Positions 22,346-33,430 of a stretch of 64,000 bases of DNA are shown piece by piece. A program made the translations under genes and the position numbers. Where the stretch lies: the NCBI GenBank assembly GCA_036898135.1, contig CM072525.1, positions 58,211,049-58,275,048 of the forward strand, written 5' to 3'. The first letter of the stretch is position 1, and every line of letters starts with the position of its first letter. Under the pieces are notes generated by a model that did no database searches, had not been told where the DNA came from, and saw only the letters and a list, made by a program, of their open reading frames with translations. The stretch comes from Oncomelania hupensis. Lineage: Eukaryota; Mollusca; Gastropoda; Littorinimorpha; Pomatiopsidae.

Positions 22346-25300
22346 ATGTCGGACCCAGTGGCCTTGAGATTGCGTTTCAAGGAACTAGGAGAAGCTTTAC
22401 ACTTAGCAGGGGCAGACCTAATTGCGTATATCAATGCAGAGGTAGAGAAACAGGAGGCTAAGGCAGAGAGAGCAGCAGAAAGGGAGGCGAAGAAACTAGC
22501 CTTAGAAGCAGAGCAAAAGAAATTAGAACTAGAAGCAGAACAGAAGAAACTAGCATTAGAAGCAGAGCAAAAGAAAGCAGAGTTAGAAGTAGAACAAAAG
22601 AAGGCAGCATTAGCAGCAGAGAGAGATGCAGAAGTTAGGAGATGGGAGTATGAGCGGGCAGAAAAAGAAAAAGAGCGGGCAGAAAAAGAAAAAGAGAGGG
22701 AAGAAAAGGAAAAAGAAAGACAGCATGAGTTAGAGCTAAGAAGACTGGGATCAGGAGTTTCAAGTTCTTCCTCGACCCCTTCCCACTCAGATCAGCTAGA
22801 GGTAGCATCCAACCCTGTACAAGGAATGTCATTTCCACTGGGGACATTCAATGAGAGAGAAGAAGGTCTAGATCTCTATCTGACTAGGTTTGAGCGTCTA
22901 GCAACAGAGTATAAACTAGATCCCACTCATTGGTCTTTTAAGCTTAGTCAAGGGCTTAGAGGAAAGGCTTATGACATCTACAGTAAGCTACCGACTGACA
23001 GAGTGACTGACTATCACAAAGTAAAAGAGGCACTACTAACGGGATTCGAACTAACAGGAGAATGCTACCGGCAAAAGTTCCGCACCAACCGGAGAGTGAA
23101 AGGAGAGAGCTATGCGCAGTTCGCGGATCGGTTGTCCACAACGCTGGATAAGTGGATTAGCCAGTCAGCCACGGCTAAAACGTATGATGGACTGACAGAA
23201 CTGTTAGTATGGGAACAGCTACGGGAAACCATGACCCCCGAGCTGAGAACATTCTCAGTAGAGCAGGGCGCGGAAAGACTAGAAGATCTGGTCAAGGTCG
23301 CAGATAGGTACGTGGCCGCACACGGAGAAGCCAAGAGCTTCAGGCGAGACCTAAAGCCTAACGGGAAAGAGGCACAGAAACGAAGCCCTAACCGGGAAGA
23401 GCGCACCGCGAATAAGCCGAATAACCCCAGACCTGGGCAAAATAAAGGACCCAACGCGGAATTCGGGAAAAGAGGTCCCGCAGAACAGAGACGGTATTGT
23501 TCGTTCTGCAATAGAAACAATCACTCCACCGCAGAATGTTTCAAGTTGGCCGCACAACGTAGGGAAGAGCGCGAAAGCCGGCCAGCGCACAGAGTTCTAA
23601 CTCAAAGCAGCGGTAACAAGCCACACACTATCGGAGATCACCCATCGGTGACAGACACGGTCAAGGTCAACGGAAAAGAAGCGAACTGTCTGTATGACAC
23701 AGGTCTATCATACGACGCGATAGTTAGCGAATCTCTTGTATCGCGCGCGGACTTGACAGACAAGACAGTCGACTTACAAGGAGCAGACTTGACGAAACCG
23801 ACGACTACTTGCCCAATAGCATGGATCGAAGTAGAGAGTAGGTACGTCACAGGACGAATCCAAGCAGCTGTTTTACAGAAACCCCTGTATGATCTAGTGC
23901 TAGGTTGTAGGTATGTGTTCTTAGGCACGCCCCCCAAAACTGTAGAGATAGCTGCAGTGCAAACCAGGGCCCAAGCTAAAACCCAACCACCCCAGCCCGA
24001 GTTCGCTCCGAATCCAGGACTCGAAGAGATCAAAACAGCACAGAAAGAAGACACCTCGATAGCGAAGTGCTTCCAGAAGCTACCCAAGGCGCACACACCC
24101 CCGCACAAGGGAGACTTCTACATGGAAGAGGGAATTCTACATCGTCAAGGAGATGGAGATCACACCCAACTAGTACTACCAGCCACCCTTCGAGCCCAAG
24201 TACTAGAATTAGGCCACAGCATGCCACTCAGCGGACACATGGGAATTGGAGCCACAGTGCAGAGAATCAGCGCACACTACTATTGGCCAGGAATCACGGA
24301 GGATGTCAAGCGCTACGTGAAATCTTGCCACCAATGTCAACGATATTCCCCGCGACATCACACCGTACCAGTTACCTTAGGACCATCGGTAGTAGTCGGC
24401 GTGCCATTCCAGCAAGTCTCAGTAGACATAGTAGGACCACTGCCCATGACCAAGAAGAGGAACAGATTTCTACTCACACTCGTCGACGCATGTACGATGT
24501 GGTGCGAAGCAGTCCCGTTGCCAGCGATAGACACCAAGAAGATTGCAGATGCACTCATCGCCATCTTTACCAGAGTCGGATTCCCGGACAGCATTAGAAC
24601 GGACAACGGATCTCAGTTCACCGGCCGCCTGATGCAAGACGTGTTCGAGTTGATACAAGTTCATCACATTCGCACACCACCATACCACCCAGCCAGCAAC
24701 GGACAAGTAGAAAGACTGAATGGAACCCTTCTCACCATCCTCAGGAAAGTCGCCGACGACAATCCAGAAGCGTGGGACACCTACGTGAATGCGGCACTGT
24801 TCGCATACAGAGAAACGCCCCATGCAGCCACAGGCTACACCCCGTCAACATTGCTATTCGGCAGACCTCTAGCAGGACCGCTAGAAGCCCTACGCAGAAG
24901 TTGGACGGAAGCCAAGATAGACGACACACCAAGAGGTGCCACCAAGTACGTCGCAGACCTGCAGGAAACCCTCCAAGCAACGTGGAAGAAAGCTGGTGAA
25001 GCACTGAAGAAGGCAAGAGCCCGTCAGGCGAAGTACTACAACCGCCACGCGAAGGACAGAGACCTGCAAGTCGGCGATCAAGTGCTACTCTTACTTCCAA
25101 GTGGAACCAACAAGCTGGACATCGCTTGGAGAGGACCGTACCGGGTGAATGCCAAGAAATCCAAGACAGTCTACCAAGTAGAGGTGAACGGGAGAGCCCG
25201 ACACCACCACATCAATCTCCTCAAGAAGTACACGGACCGACCAGCGACCCCCGGCACACACACATGGATGGCCATCGCCATCGCGGAAGAAGTTCATCCC

Positions 25301-25918
25301 CAACTTCAACAGCACCGCCGTACCACGGACAAATGGAACCCGGAAAATCGCCCCGGACAAAGTAGTATGGACAGCCGAATGCGAGACAGCATTCCAAACA
25401 CTCAAGGACCGAATGACATCGGCGCCAGTACTCCACCTACCCGATTTGACTCAGCCATTCGTTCTTCGCACCGACGCAAGCGACTTAGGCCTCGGAGCAG
25501 TACTGCTACAGCGCGACCCCAAGAATGCAGAGACGCTATTCCCTGTCGCCTACGCCAGCAGAAAATTGAGACCCGCCGAGACCCACTACGCCACGTCGGA
25601 GAAAGAATGTCTTGGACTAGTCTGGGCCATACAGAAATTCCAACTCTACCTGTATGGGACCCACTTCACAGTTCAGGTGGACCACCAACCACTATCGTTC
25701 CTGGCAGCCTCCAAGTCTTTGAACTCTCGCCTGATGAGATGGGCACTCACCCTTCAGGCGTACTCATTCCAAATCGAGTACATCCCCGGCAAAGAGAACC
25801 ACGGAGCCGACTACCTCAGTCGCCATCTCGTGGAGGACACAGCAGCTGTCGCCCACCCAACACAACTAAGGGCCACAGCACCAGAATTCGTCCCCGCCCA
25901 GTAAAACCCGGTCACTAG
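22346..25918 (+). CDS. Gag-protease-integrase polyprotein (Gmr1-like Gypsy)
   Basis: The first ATG of the frame is at 22346. Residues about 30-135 form a Glu/Lys/Ala-rich coiled coil, followed by a Gypsy gag core. A CCHC knuckle lies at 385-398 (CSFCNRNNHSTAEC) and the aspartic protease DTG at 451-453. Integrase follows directly: an HHCC zinc region (H624, H631, C661, C664), catalytic D694, D753 and E789 with 35 residues between the last two, and a GPY/F module near 930. Downstream of about 25300 the frame runs out of phase over an RNase H region, so the last ~200 residues are not a real domain. No YxDD box exists. The intact gag, protease and integrase suggest it could still make particles and integrase but not copy itself. 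Confidence 0.88.
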   Translation: MSDPVALRLRFKELGEALHLAGADLIAYINAEVEKQEAKAERAAEREAKKLALEAEQKKLELEAEQKKLALEAEQKKAELEVEQKKAALAAERDAEVRRWEYERAEKEKERAEKEKEREEKEKERQHELELRRLGSGVSSSSSTPSHSDQLEVASNPVQGMSFPLGTFNEREEGLDLYLTRFERLATEYKLDPTHWSFKLSQGLRGKAYDIYSKLPTDRVTDYHKVKEALLTGFELTGECYRQKFRTNRRVKGESYAQFADRLSTTLDKWISQSATAKTYDGLTELLVWEQLRETMTPELRTFSVEQGAERLEDLVKVADRYVAAHGEAKSFRRDLKPNGKEAQKRSPNREERTANKPNNPRPGQNKGPNAEFGKRGPAEQRRYCSFCNRNNHSTAECFKLAAQRREERESRPAHRVLTQSSGNKPHTIGDHPSVTDTVKVNGKEANCLYDTGLSYDAIVSESLVSRADLTDKTVDLQGADLTKPTTTCPIAWIEVESRYVTGRIQAAVLQKPLYDLVLGCRYVFLGTPPKTVEIAAVQTRAQAKTQPPQPEFAPNPGLEEIKTAQKEDTSIAKCFQKLPKAHTPPHKGDFYMEEGILHRQGDGDHTQLVLPATLRAQVLELGHSMPLSGHMGIGATVQRISAHYYWPGITEDVKRYVKSCHQCQRYSPRHHTVPVTLGPSVVVGVPFQQVSVDIVGPLPMTKKRNRFLLTLVDACTMWCEAVPLPAIDTKKIADALIAIFTRVGFPDSIRTDNGSQFTGRLMQDVFELIQVHHIRTPPYHPASNGQVERLNGTLLTILRKVADDNPEAWDTYVNAALFAYRETPHAATGYTPSTLLFGRPLAGPLEALRRSWTEAKIDDTPRGATKYVADLQETLQATWKKAGEALKKARARQAKYYNRHAKDRDLQVGDQVLLLLPSGTNKLDIAWRGPYRVNAKKSKTVYQVEVNGRARHHHINLLKKYTDRPATPGTHTWMAIAIAEEVHPQLQQHRRTTDKWNPENRPGQSSMDSRMRDSIPNTQGPNDIGASTPPTRFDSAIRSSHRRKRLRPRSSTATARPQECRDAIPCRLRQQKIETRRDPLRHVGERMSWTSLGHTEIPTLPVWDPLHSSGGPPTTIVPGSLQVFELSPDEMGTHPSGVLIPNRVHPRQREPRSRLPQSPSRGGHSSCRPPNTTKGHSTRIRPRPVKPGH
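25362..25904 (+). pseudogene. RNase H domain left from pol, out of frame
   Basis: In the frame one base removed from the gag-integrase frame, a Gypsy connection and RNase H region reads openly to a stop at 25902-25904. It starts with VVWTAECETAF, the segment that normally follows the RT thumb, then TDAS, an E in TSEKECLGL, QVDHQPL and the ADYLSR end. All the acidic residues expected for RNase H can be seen. Its frame change and the absent palm domain indicate an internal deletion of RT whose length was not a multiple of three. Confidence 0.88.
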
Positions 25919-26062
25919 AGTCCATAGCTACCTGGCATAGCATTGCAGCTCAGGTAGAGCAACTTAATTAGTTTGTAAATAGGACCCTAGGATAGTGCAG
26001 TGTTAAACTAGGCCCTGTAGTAGAAAAAGGTCGAATCCAGTAGTCATCGCCTTTTTTCAGTT

Positions 26063-26071
26063 GAGGGAGCC
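26063..26071 (+). other. Polypurine tract
   Basis: GAGGGAGCC lies immediately before the 3' LTR start at 26072, where plus-strand DNA synthesis is primed in LTR retroelements. The 160 bases between the RNase H stop and this tract show no gene. Confidence 0.6.
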
Positions 26072-27620
26072 TGTCGCGTTAGGACTAGTTTTAACTCTGC
26101 TTGTTGACTATTTAGCCTTGTGTAGTCTTTGTAACAGTAGAGAGTCAGTAAATTACACAGTAGCAATAAAAGTACACACAGCGAGCCAGACCCCCACACA
26201 GCTTAGTGACTCAGCACTGTGTGCGAGAGTCGTAAACATTTTACCCAATGAGAGCTTTGAATCGGACCGTTTTAACCAATCAGAAGCAGGCTAAGTGGGT
26301 AGAGCAGTTTTGACTGTGTCAGAGCCTAACACAGCTTTGGTCAGTCGCGTGTGGGACGAGGAAGAAGTAACATCTACTACTTAGCTAGCAGAGAATCTCT
26401 TCACTCATAGACCAGGAAGCAGGACTTAGAATTCTCTCAAGTCATCACGGGCCTGAACTTGTCAAACAGGTAAATGAACACCCTTCTGTTTCATCGTGAT
26501 ATATTTGTATTATTGTTGAAATTATGTTTGTGGAATTTGCTATGCATAAATGTGAATTATTAATCCGAATTTGCCGTACCACGTGGAAGAGCCGACCACG
26601 AGCCGAAACACGACCGGTTGCGCCGCCATGTTGTATCCCGTACGGAACCTCTGTTGTTTAACTTATATGTATGTTTGCAGACCAGTGGCTGTACCACTGA
26701 ATGTTTATATTATTATTAATTCTGTATGTGTATAGTTAGACACGATTTATATTTATGAATGTATAGGAATTTAGAGTGAGATTCCAGTGGAACCCGGAAG
26801 TAGCAGAATGTTCGTCGCTTATGTATAGAGATGTGGAGTATCACTGAGGGCTACTTTGGCTTTCAGTGAGACGCTCTGCACAAACCGATTATTCAGGGTT
26901 GTGCAGACTTTCGTCTCTTATATTACAGACGAGCAGGCGAGCTATCCAGAGCTATCCCGAGCTATCCCCACTCCACAGAAACGACCAGTTGGTTGAGGAG
27001 ACTCTACCGCACAAGACGGAAAGAGCAACCCGGAAAACTCCCTGTCAGACCCCACAGCGTGGCAAGGGAACCCAACTACACAACGACACAGGTGGACCAG
27101 AAGCTACCTCACAGAAGGACTTCGAACCCCCACTCATGAGTTAAGTGCATAACACGAAGGTGCACTTAAACTGATCATAGCAGGACCACAGTAGTCCAAC
27201 TCTTCAGAAACTGTAAAACGGACCACAGTAGTCCAAATCTACATGAGATATTATAGCCAGTGCCCGAGGAAGAAAAAACAGCTGCCTAGACTATCAGCGA
27301 TCGAACTATTAGCATTGAAAGAGACTTCTTAAGTTAGATTAGTACTTAGAGAACCTTGTATAGAGTAGAAGAAATAAATGTGTGATTTTAACTGTTATCA
27401 AGTGGCTGGACTACTTATGATTCATAGCCGTGTGAAAGCTAGTGTGACAGTAATCTTTTACCATTTGTCTATCTATTTCTGTACCCCAACCTTAACACAG
27501 AACGAGCTAAACAAATAAATTTATTAAAGTAGTTCATAGGGTGACTTACTAGCAGTTCCCACCGAATAAACGTGAGGGTCCATAATTCCATTGTGCAGAG
27601 CCCATAAACCCCACGTGACA
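26072..27620 (+). repeat. 3' LTR (1549 bp)
   Basis: Matches the 5' LTR except for three small indels: one fewer 10-bp GAGCTATCCC-type unit, one missing C near 26838, and one extra G near 27481. I saw no base substitutions by eye. Confidence 0.95.
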
Positions 27621-29617
27621 TCCACTATCTCCTCTATCTGCACTATGTCCACTATGTCCAATATCTGCACTATGTTTACTATGTCCTCTATCTGCACTAT
27701 GTCCACTTTGTCCTCTATGTGCACTATGTCCACTATGTCCTCTATCTGCACTATGTCCACTATGTCCTCTATCTGCACTATGCCCACTATCTACACCGTG
27801 TCCACTATGTCCTCTATCTGAACTATGCCCACTATCTACACCGTGTCCACTATGTCCACTATTTCCTCTATGTCCACTATTTCCTCTATCTGCACTATCT
27901 ATGTCCACTATGTCCACTATGTCCTCCCTCTGCACTATGTCCACTATGTCCTCTTTTTGCATTATGTCCACTATGTCCACTATCTGCACTATGTCCACTA
28001 TGTCCTCTATCTGCACTATGTCCACTAAGTCCTCTATCTGCACTTTGTCCACTATGTCCGCTATCTGCATTATGTCCACTATGTCCACTATTTGCACTAT
28101 GTCCACTGTCTACTCCGTGTCCACTATGTCCTCTATCTGGACTATGTCCACTATTTCCTCTATCTGCACTATGTCCACTATATCCTCTATCTGCACTATA
28201 TCCACTGTGTCCACTATCTGCACTATGTCCACTATGTCCTGTTTCTGCACTTTGTACTCTATCTGCACAATGTCCACTATGTCTACTATCTGCATTATGT
28301 CCACTATGTCCTCTATCTGCACTATGTCCATTATGTCCTCTATCTGCACTATGTCAACTATGTCCTCTATCTGCACTATGTCCATTATGTCCTCTATCTG
28401 CACTATGTCCACTATGTCCACTATCTACACTATGTCCACTATGTCCTCTATCTGCAATATGCCCACTATGTCCTCTTATTGCATTTTGTCCACTATGTCC
28501 TCTATCTGCATTATGTTCACTATGTCCTCTATCTGCACTACGTCCACTATATCCTCTTTTTGCATAATGTCCTCCCTGTGCTCTATCTGCAATTATATCC
28601 ACTATGTCCACTACCTGCACTATGTCCACTATGTCCTCTATCAGCACTATGTCCACTATGTCCTCTTTCTGCAATAAATCCACTATGTTCACTATCTGCA
28701 CTATGTCCAATATGTCCTCTTTCTGCACTATGTACTCTATCTGCACAATGTCCACTATGTCCTCTATCCTCATCATGTCCACTATGTAAACTATCTGCTC
28801 TATGTCCACTATGTCCTCTATTTGCACTATGTCAACTATGTCCTCTTTTTGCATTATGTCCCCTTTTTGCTCTATCTGCATTATGTCCACTATGTCCACT
28901 ATCTGCACTATGTCCACTATGTCCTCTATCTACGCTATGTCCACTATGTCCTCTATCTGCACTATGTCCACTATGTCCATTAACTGCATAATGTCCACTA
29001 TGTCCACTATCTGCACTATGTCCACTATGTCCTTTATCTGCACTATGTCCACTATTTGCACTATGTCCACTATGTCCTCTATCTGCACTATGTCCACTAT
29101 GTCTTCTATCTGCACTATGTCTACTATGTCCTCTATATGCACTATGTCCACTATCTCCTCTATCTGCACTCTGTCCACTATGTCCTCTATCTGCACTATG
29201 TCCACTATGTCCTCTATCTGCACTATATCCACTATGTCCACTATCTGCACTATGTCCATTATGTCCTCTATCTGCACTATGTCCAATATGTCTTCTATAT
29301 TCACCATGTCCACTATGCCCACTATCTGCTCTATGTCCACTATGTCCTCTATCTGCACTATGTCCACTATGTCCTCTTTTTGCATTATGTCTACTATGTG
29401 CTCTATCTGCATTATGTCTACTTTGTCCACTATCTGCACTATGTCCTCTATCTGCACTATGTCCACTATGTCCTTTATCTGCAATATGTCCACTATGTCC
29501 TCTATCTGCACTATGGCCATTATGTCCTCTATCTGCACTATGTCCACTATGTCCTCTATCTGCACTATATCCACTATGTCCTCTATCTGCACTATGTCCA
29601 CTATGTCCTCTATCTGC
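27621..29617 (+). repeat. 9-bp satellite array, block F (diverged)
   Basis: This block is built from the same 9-bp monomers but has more substitutions. It lacks the CCAGTG/TCTAAAC and TGATCTATG markers that define the higher-order repeat elsewhere, although CTACACCGTG occurs near 27790 and 27838. It looks like an older or peripheral part of the array. It ends in the pentameric tail of a LINE. Confidence 0.95.
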
Positions 29618-29668
29618 ATTATAAGATAAGATAAGAAGATAAGATAAGATAAGATAAGATATTACTTT
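29618..29668 (-). repeat. Pentameric microsatellite tail of the LINE
   Basis: About ten copies of ATAAG on the plus strand (CTTAT on the minus strand) lie just beyond an AATAAAGTAA sequence read on the minus strand. Short tandem repeats after the 3' end are typical of CR1/L2-type LINEs. Confidence 0.85.
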
Positions 29669-29939
29669 ATTAATCCAAAAGCATGGAAATTACATTGTCT
29701 GTCAATTAAACATGTCCATTCATTCTTCTTTTACACACACATAAATATTTATACATGTACATTATTAATGATCGTCAAACACATGGACATATTTTCATAA
29801 TGCAGATATTTCAATTAAGCAGTAAAACGGATTAACGTAAGAACAGATAAATATGAGAATTTAAAACTTATTAGTGTGTAAACATATAAACTATTTATAC
29901 AAAAACAGTAGTTAACTGCATGAGAGTTGTAGAGTATGT

Positions 29940-31370
29940 TTAGTAAGACCTACCGACTTGTTTGTTATGTGCTTGAATGGCAAGTGGTATGAATGAGTTC
30001 CTGTACCTATTTGATGTTCCCGCTGGTGCCCTAAAACGTCCACTCCTGTCTATCCGTCGAGAGTCAAATTCCAAGAAAAGTGGATGGTTACTGTCAGCCA
30101 AAATTGCAGTCAGCTTTTTTGTCACTTGTCTGCTATGTATCGTCGCTATGTCATCCTGTTCCCTCCCAACCACCCCACTAGCCCTTTTTATCTGTTTGTC
30201 CAATCTTCGTTTTTCTGTTTGTGATACGTTTCCTCCCCAAAATGAGATTCCAAAAGAAATGATGCTTCCTATTACAGCTGTATAAAACATTTGTAAAATT
30301 TCCTGTTTTACATTAAAGGATCTCAGTTTTCCTAAACAAAACATTCTACTTTGCAGTCGCTTGTAAATGTATTTTGTGTTATCTTTCCAAGTGAATCTAT
30401 CATCGATAACCACACCTAAATACTTATATGCATGCACTCTCTCTACTTCTTCTCCTTTGATAAAGATAGGATTAAAATCAAACTTGTTTCCCTTCCTAAA
30501 ATCAATTATAATTTCTTTTGTTTTGCTTACATTAAGATCTAGAAAATTTGAATCACACCAGTTGACAAAGCTATCTATTTCATCTCTGTACATGTTGTCC
30601 ATGTTGTTGGTAATAAGACCAGAGAGTGCCGTGTCGTCTGCAAATTTTATCAGGGGACAGGATTCGTGCTTTTGTCTATGGTCTGCGGTGTACAAATAAA
30701 ACAAAAAAGGTGCTAGAACAGTTCCTTGAGGGGCTCCTGTATTAGTCAACACAATATTAGAATTGTATACAATAGAATTGGAATTGTTTTGAACTCTGAC
30801 AAACTGAGGTCTATTTGTAAGATAGTCAAAAATCCATAAAATAGTTCTAATATCAACATTCATGCCTGCTAGTTTTTGAACAAGTGAATGGCATTGCATA
30901 GTATTAAAAGCACTACTAAAATCAAAGAACATAAGCCTGACACAAGAATTTGCATTTTCTAAATGTGAGTACATTTTGTTGAGGACAAAAAGAACAGCGT
31001 CTTCAACATTTCTCTTACTTCTATAGGCAAACTGCAGTGGGTCAATAAAATCTTATACTAAAACATATAACTTATTAAGAACAAATTTTTCAAAAACTTT
31101 CATCGTGACAGAGGTTAAAGCAACAGGGCGAAGATCATTAAAAACTTTGACTGGATTCTTTTTAGGAACAGGTACTATGCGTGACATCTTCCAAAGAGTA
31201 GGTACAACAGACTGAGTAAAAGCCATGTTAAACAGAACAGTAAAAATACCAGCAAGTTGGTTAGCACATGTTTTTAGTAACTTAGGTGTAACTTTGTCAG
31301 GACCAGCAGCCTTTCGAGTGTTTAACTTAGTAAATGCTAAGCTTACATCCTCCTAACTAACTAATTGACT
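29940..31370 (-). pseudogene. LINE reverse transcriptase (interrupted)
   Basis: The intact part (29940-30974, 344 codons) holds the RT palm from FFDFSSAF through GAPQGTVLAP to the FADDTAL catalytic box, then the KYLGVVIDD thumb segment and the C-terminal region. Upstream on the same strand, the finger region (KAAGPDKV, then the LRPVALTS segment) continues but is broken by at least two stops, near 31050 and 31345. RT copies element RNA at the nicked target. This copy is inactive. Confidence 0.85.
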
Positions 31371-31476
31371 TTCAACCTCTCATTCCTCCCCTTTCCTCCC
31401 CATTAATCCTTCCCTTAACTGCTCTCTCTGACTAGAAAAATCTTGACAGTCAAAACGAAAGTAGAACTTATTGCGG

Positions 31477-32253
31477 TCATTTACATATTCTTGAGTACAT
31501 TCCCCAAGTCTCCAGATCTAAGATATGTGATGCTATTTCTTCACTAGCAGCTGTAGCGTTAGTTTTATCTGGCCTTACATACACAACAGTTACTAGCACA
31601 TGAGAAAATTCTCTTGGGAGATAATAAGGTCTTAGGCTTATAGTGAGCATTTCTAATATTGGAGTGCATGATCTGTGTTTGACTGTAATGTTATTCGGAT
31701 GGCACCCTTGCTTATTCACATAAACCATTACTCCTCCACCCCCTCCTTTCTTTCCTGATTCTTTTGTTCTATCTCCCCGAAAGACTGAAAATCCATCGAT
31801 GTCTACGTGTGTGTCTGAAACTTTATCATAACAACCGTCATTTAGCCATGTCTCTGAAAAGCACATTAGACTCGCTGTTCTAAATTCTTCGAAGTGTTTA
31901 GTGTTGGCAGAAAGTTCATCTAATTTATTTGTAATGGATCGGACGTTGCCTATCAATACAGATGGAAGATAAGGTTTATATTTTCTCTGTTTGTTTCTCT
32001 GCCGCACCCCTCCCTTCTTCCCCCGTTTTCTTGGCTTCATTTCATTTGGTAGATCCAGCACAGGCTTCACAACAAGCGGGGACTCACGTAGGCCTAATAA
32101 TTCTTGCACACTGTATTGTTGTAATGTCGGACTAACCGGGCTGTCGCCGGTCACAGGCACAAACACGGCATCGCTCGGCACTGACACAAGCAACACACAA
32201 AACAAAAACACCAGCAGCATCCTCGCTATCTTCACTTTCATTTCCACAGCCAT
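31477..32253 (-). pseudogene. LINE apurinic-type endonuclease, N-terminal part
   Basis: The frame starts with a basic, strongly hydrophobic leader of about 30 residues (LLVFLFCVLLVSV), then a basic linker rich in Lys and Arg, then an endonuclease start: IGNVRSITNK, the catalytic-type FSETWL, and GGGGGVMVYV. About residue 240 the sequence breaks off (near 31500) into the RT linker in another frame, so the SDH-containing half is missing. The hydrophobic leader recalls the leaders ahead of 2A-like peptides in some CR1 elements, but no NPGP motif is present here. Confidence 0.8.
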
Positions 32254-32361
32254 TTATGTCCAACAAGTCACTATCTCTCAGTACATCCCAAAAAATTCTT
32301 CACAGTTGACAGACTAGTCGCCACGAGCGCAGCGACCGAAAGTTTAAAAAAAAAAAAAAAA

Positions 32362-32387
32362 TCCAGCACAGGCTTCACAACAAGCGG
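32362..32387 (+). repeat. 26-bp duplicate of the LINE interior at its 5' end
   Basis: TCCAGCACAGGCTTCACAAC and the six bases after it (26 in all) repeat 32054-32079 within the endonuclease gene. The duplicate follows an A17-type run and is joined directly to satellite. It looks like a template-jump or repair filler at the LINE/satellite junction. Confidence 0.85.
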
Positions 32388-32438
32388 ACATATTGTAGTG
32401 CAGATAGAAGACATAGTGGACATTGTGTAGATAGTGGA
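32388..32438 (-). repeat. Remnant of inverted satellite
   Basis: About 50 bases of the 9-bp satellite in minus orientation (GGACATAG, GTGCAGATAG) end in GTGGA. This is the left end of the inverted satellite block into which the following Gypsy element inserted. Confidence 0.9.
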
Positions 32439-33201
32439 TGTAACGAAGCAAAGTTCGTTAAAATAAATCTATATAACAAATAAACTTGGAATGATAAAAA
32501 ACACAAAAGAAGACTTTTTGTTTTTGTTTGAATACTACATTCACACTCATTTATTCCTCACTAAGACGACATAACACAACAATAATAATAAATCATAACA
32601 CCAATTTGAGGGATGACGAATACGTTGATGTCCGATGATATTGTCTCAATGGCGCAGTCGATGTTCAATGAAGTTGACAGTCTTATGGCACGATGAAAAA
32701 CAGATCCCCAATGTAGATGAATGGTTTACCGCATTATTGTCCCCTGATTAACTCCCACATAAAAACCCTAAAACAGACAATGTGAACAAAATTCTTAACG
32801 TTATGTCATAATATTATTTTCACCTTAAATCTATACATAATGAAACTTCGCCGCTCTTCTTAGGGCAAAACAACGGTCATTTTCTCCTTTTTATGACCTT
32901 CACTATTCAAGTCCTTATTCTAAATACATTTCCATCAAAATCTATATTATTATCATTTCTTAATATCCAAGTACTTATTCTATATATTATCTATTGGTCT
33001 ACGTACCTCCAAAGAGGGCTTGACACGACTTTTACAATAACAAACACGCAGCTCAACATTCATTCATCCATTTTCTTCAGACCATTTTAACGAACACCGG
33101 AAATGGCGAAATGTGCGTCATCATGCAGCGATAATGATGTAACAAAAATATAATTTTATTTTGCACTAATATCGAGAGTTGAACAGACTCAATTCCTTAC
33201 A
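32439..33201 (-). repeat. 3' LTR of the minus-strand Gypsy element
   Basis: Begins TGTAACGAAGC and ends TTCCTTACA on the plus strand. It is 763 bases, the same length as its partner at 39900-40662, with about seven substitutions between them. Confidence 0.95.
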
Positions 33202-33202
33202 A

Positions 33203-33220
33203 TACTCCCCCCTCTCTACA
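33203..33220 (-). other. Polypurine tract
   Basis: On the minus strand, GTAGAGAGGGGGGAGTAT ends one base before the LTR. This is the expected place for priming plus-strand DNA synthesis. Confidence 0.75.
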
Positions 33221-33430
33221 AAAAAAAAATAAGGCAACTAAAGCCTTCTTTTTTTAAATATTCTAACGATATTTACATAAAATTGTAGCACACAAACTTT
33301 AAAACCAACAAAAAAATACATTATGTGCTATAGTAACTTTAACAACTATGTTAAAGCCCTTATGAAACTAGTCCACAGTTTAGGTTTCAGTCTTATTGAC
33401 TACTGATTTTTCTTTCTTTTCTTGTTGTGA

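Larger units (their letters stand above)
20418..27620 (+). mobile_element. Recent Ty3/Gypsy element lacking reverse transcriptase
   Basis: A 7.2-kb insertion has direct LTRs (20418-21976 and 26072-27620), TG...CA ends and a perfect TCCAC duplication on both sides (20413-20417 and 27621-27625). The LTRs differ only by three small indels that I can see (10, 1 and 1 bases), so the insertion is recent. The interior encodes gag, protease and integrase in one frame, then RNase H in another. The expected reverse transcriptase is missing: only about 150 bases lie between the end of integrase and the start of the RNase H region. Integrase before RNase H points to the Gmr1-like Gypsy lineage, whose pol order resembles Copia. 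The element must have moved with RT supplied in trans, or lost RT just after insertion. Confidence 0.92.
29618..32361 (-). mobile_element. Broken CR1/L2-type LINE
   Basis: Read on the minus strand, the element has an endonuclease start (32253 downwards), a deletion removing the second half of the endonuclease and its linker near 31495, then reverse transcriptase down to a stop at 29940, a ~270-bp 3' end and the pentameric tail. Two stops and a frameshift interrupt RT upstream of 30974. The protein style (FFDFSSAFNT, GAPQGTVL, FADDTAL) places it in the CR1/L2/Rex1 group. Its insertion coincides with a reversal of satellite orientation: plus on its left, minus on its right. Confidence 0.85.
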
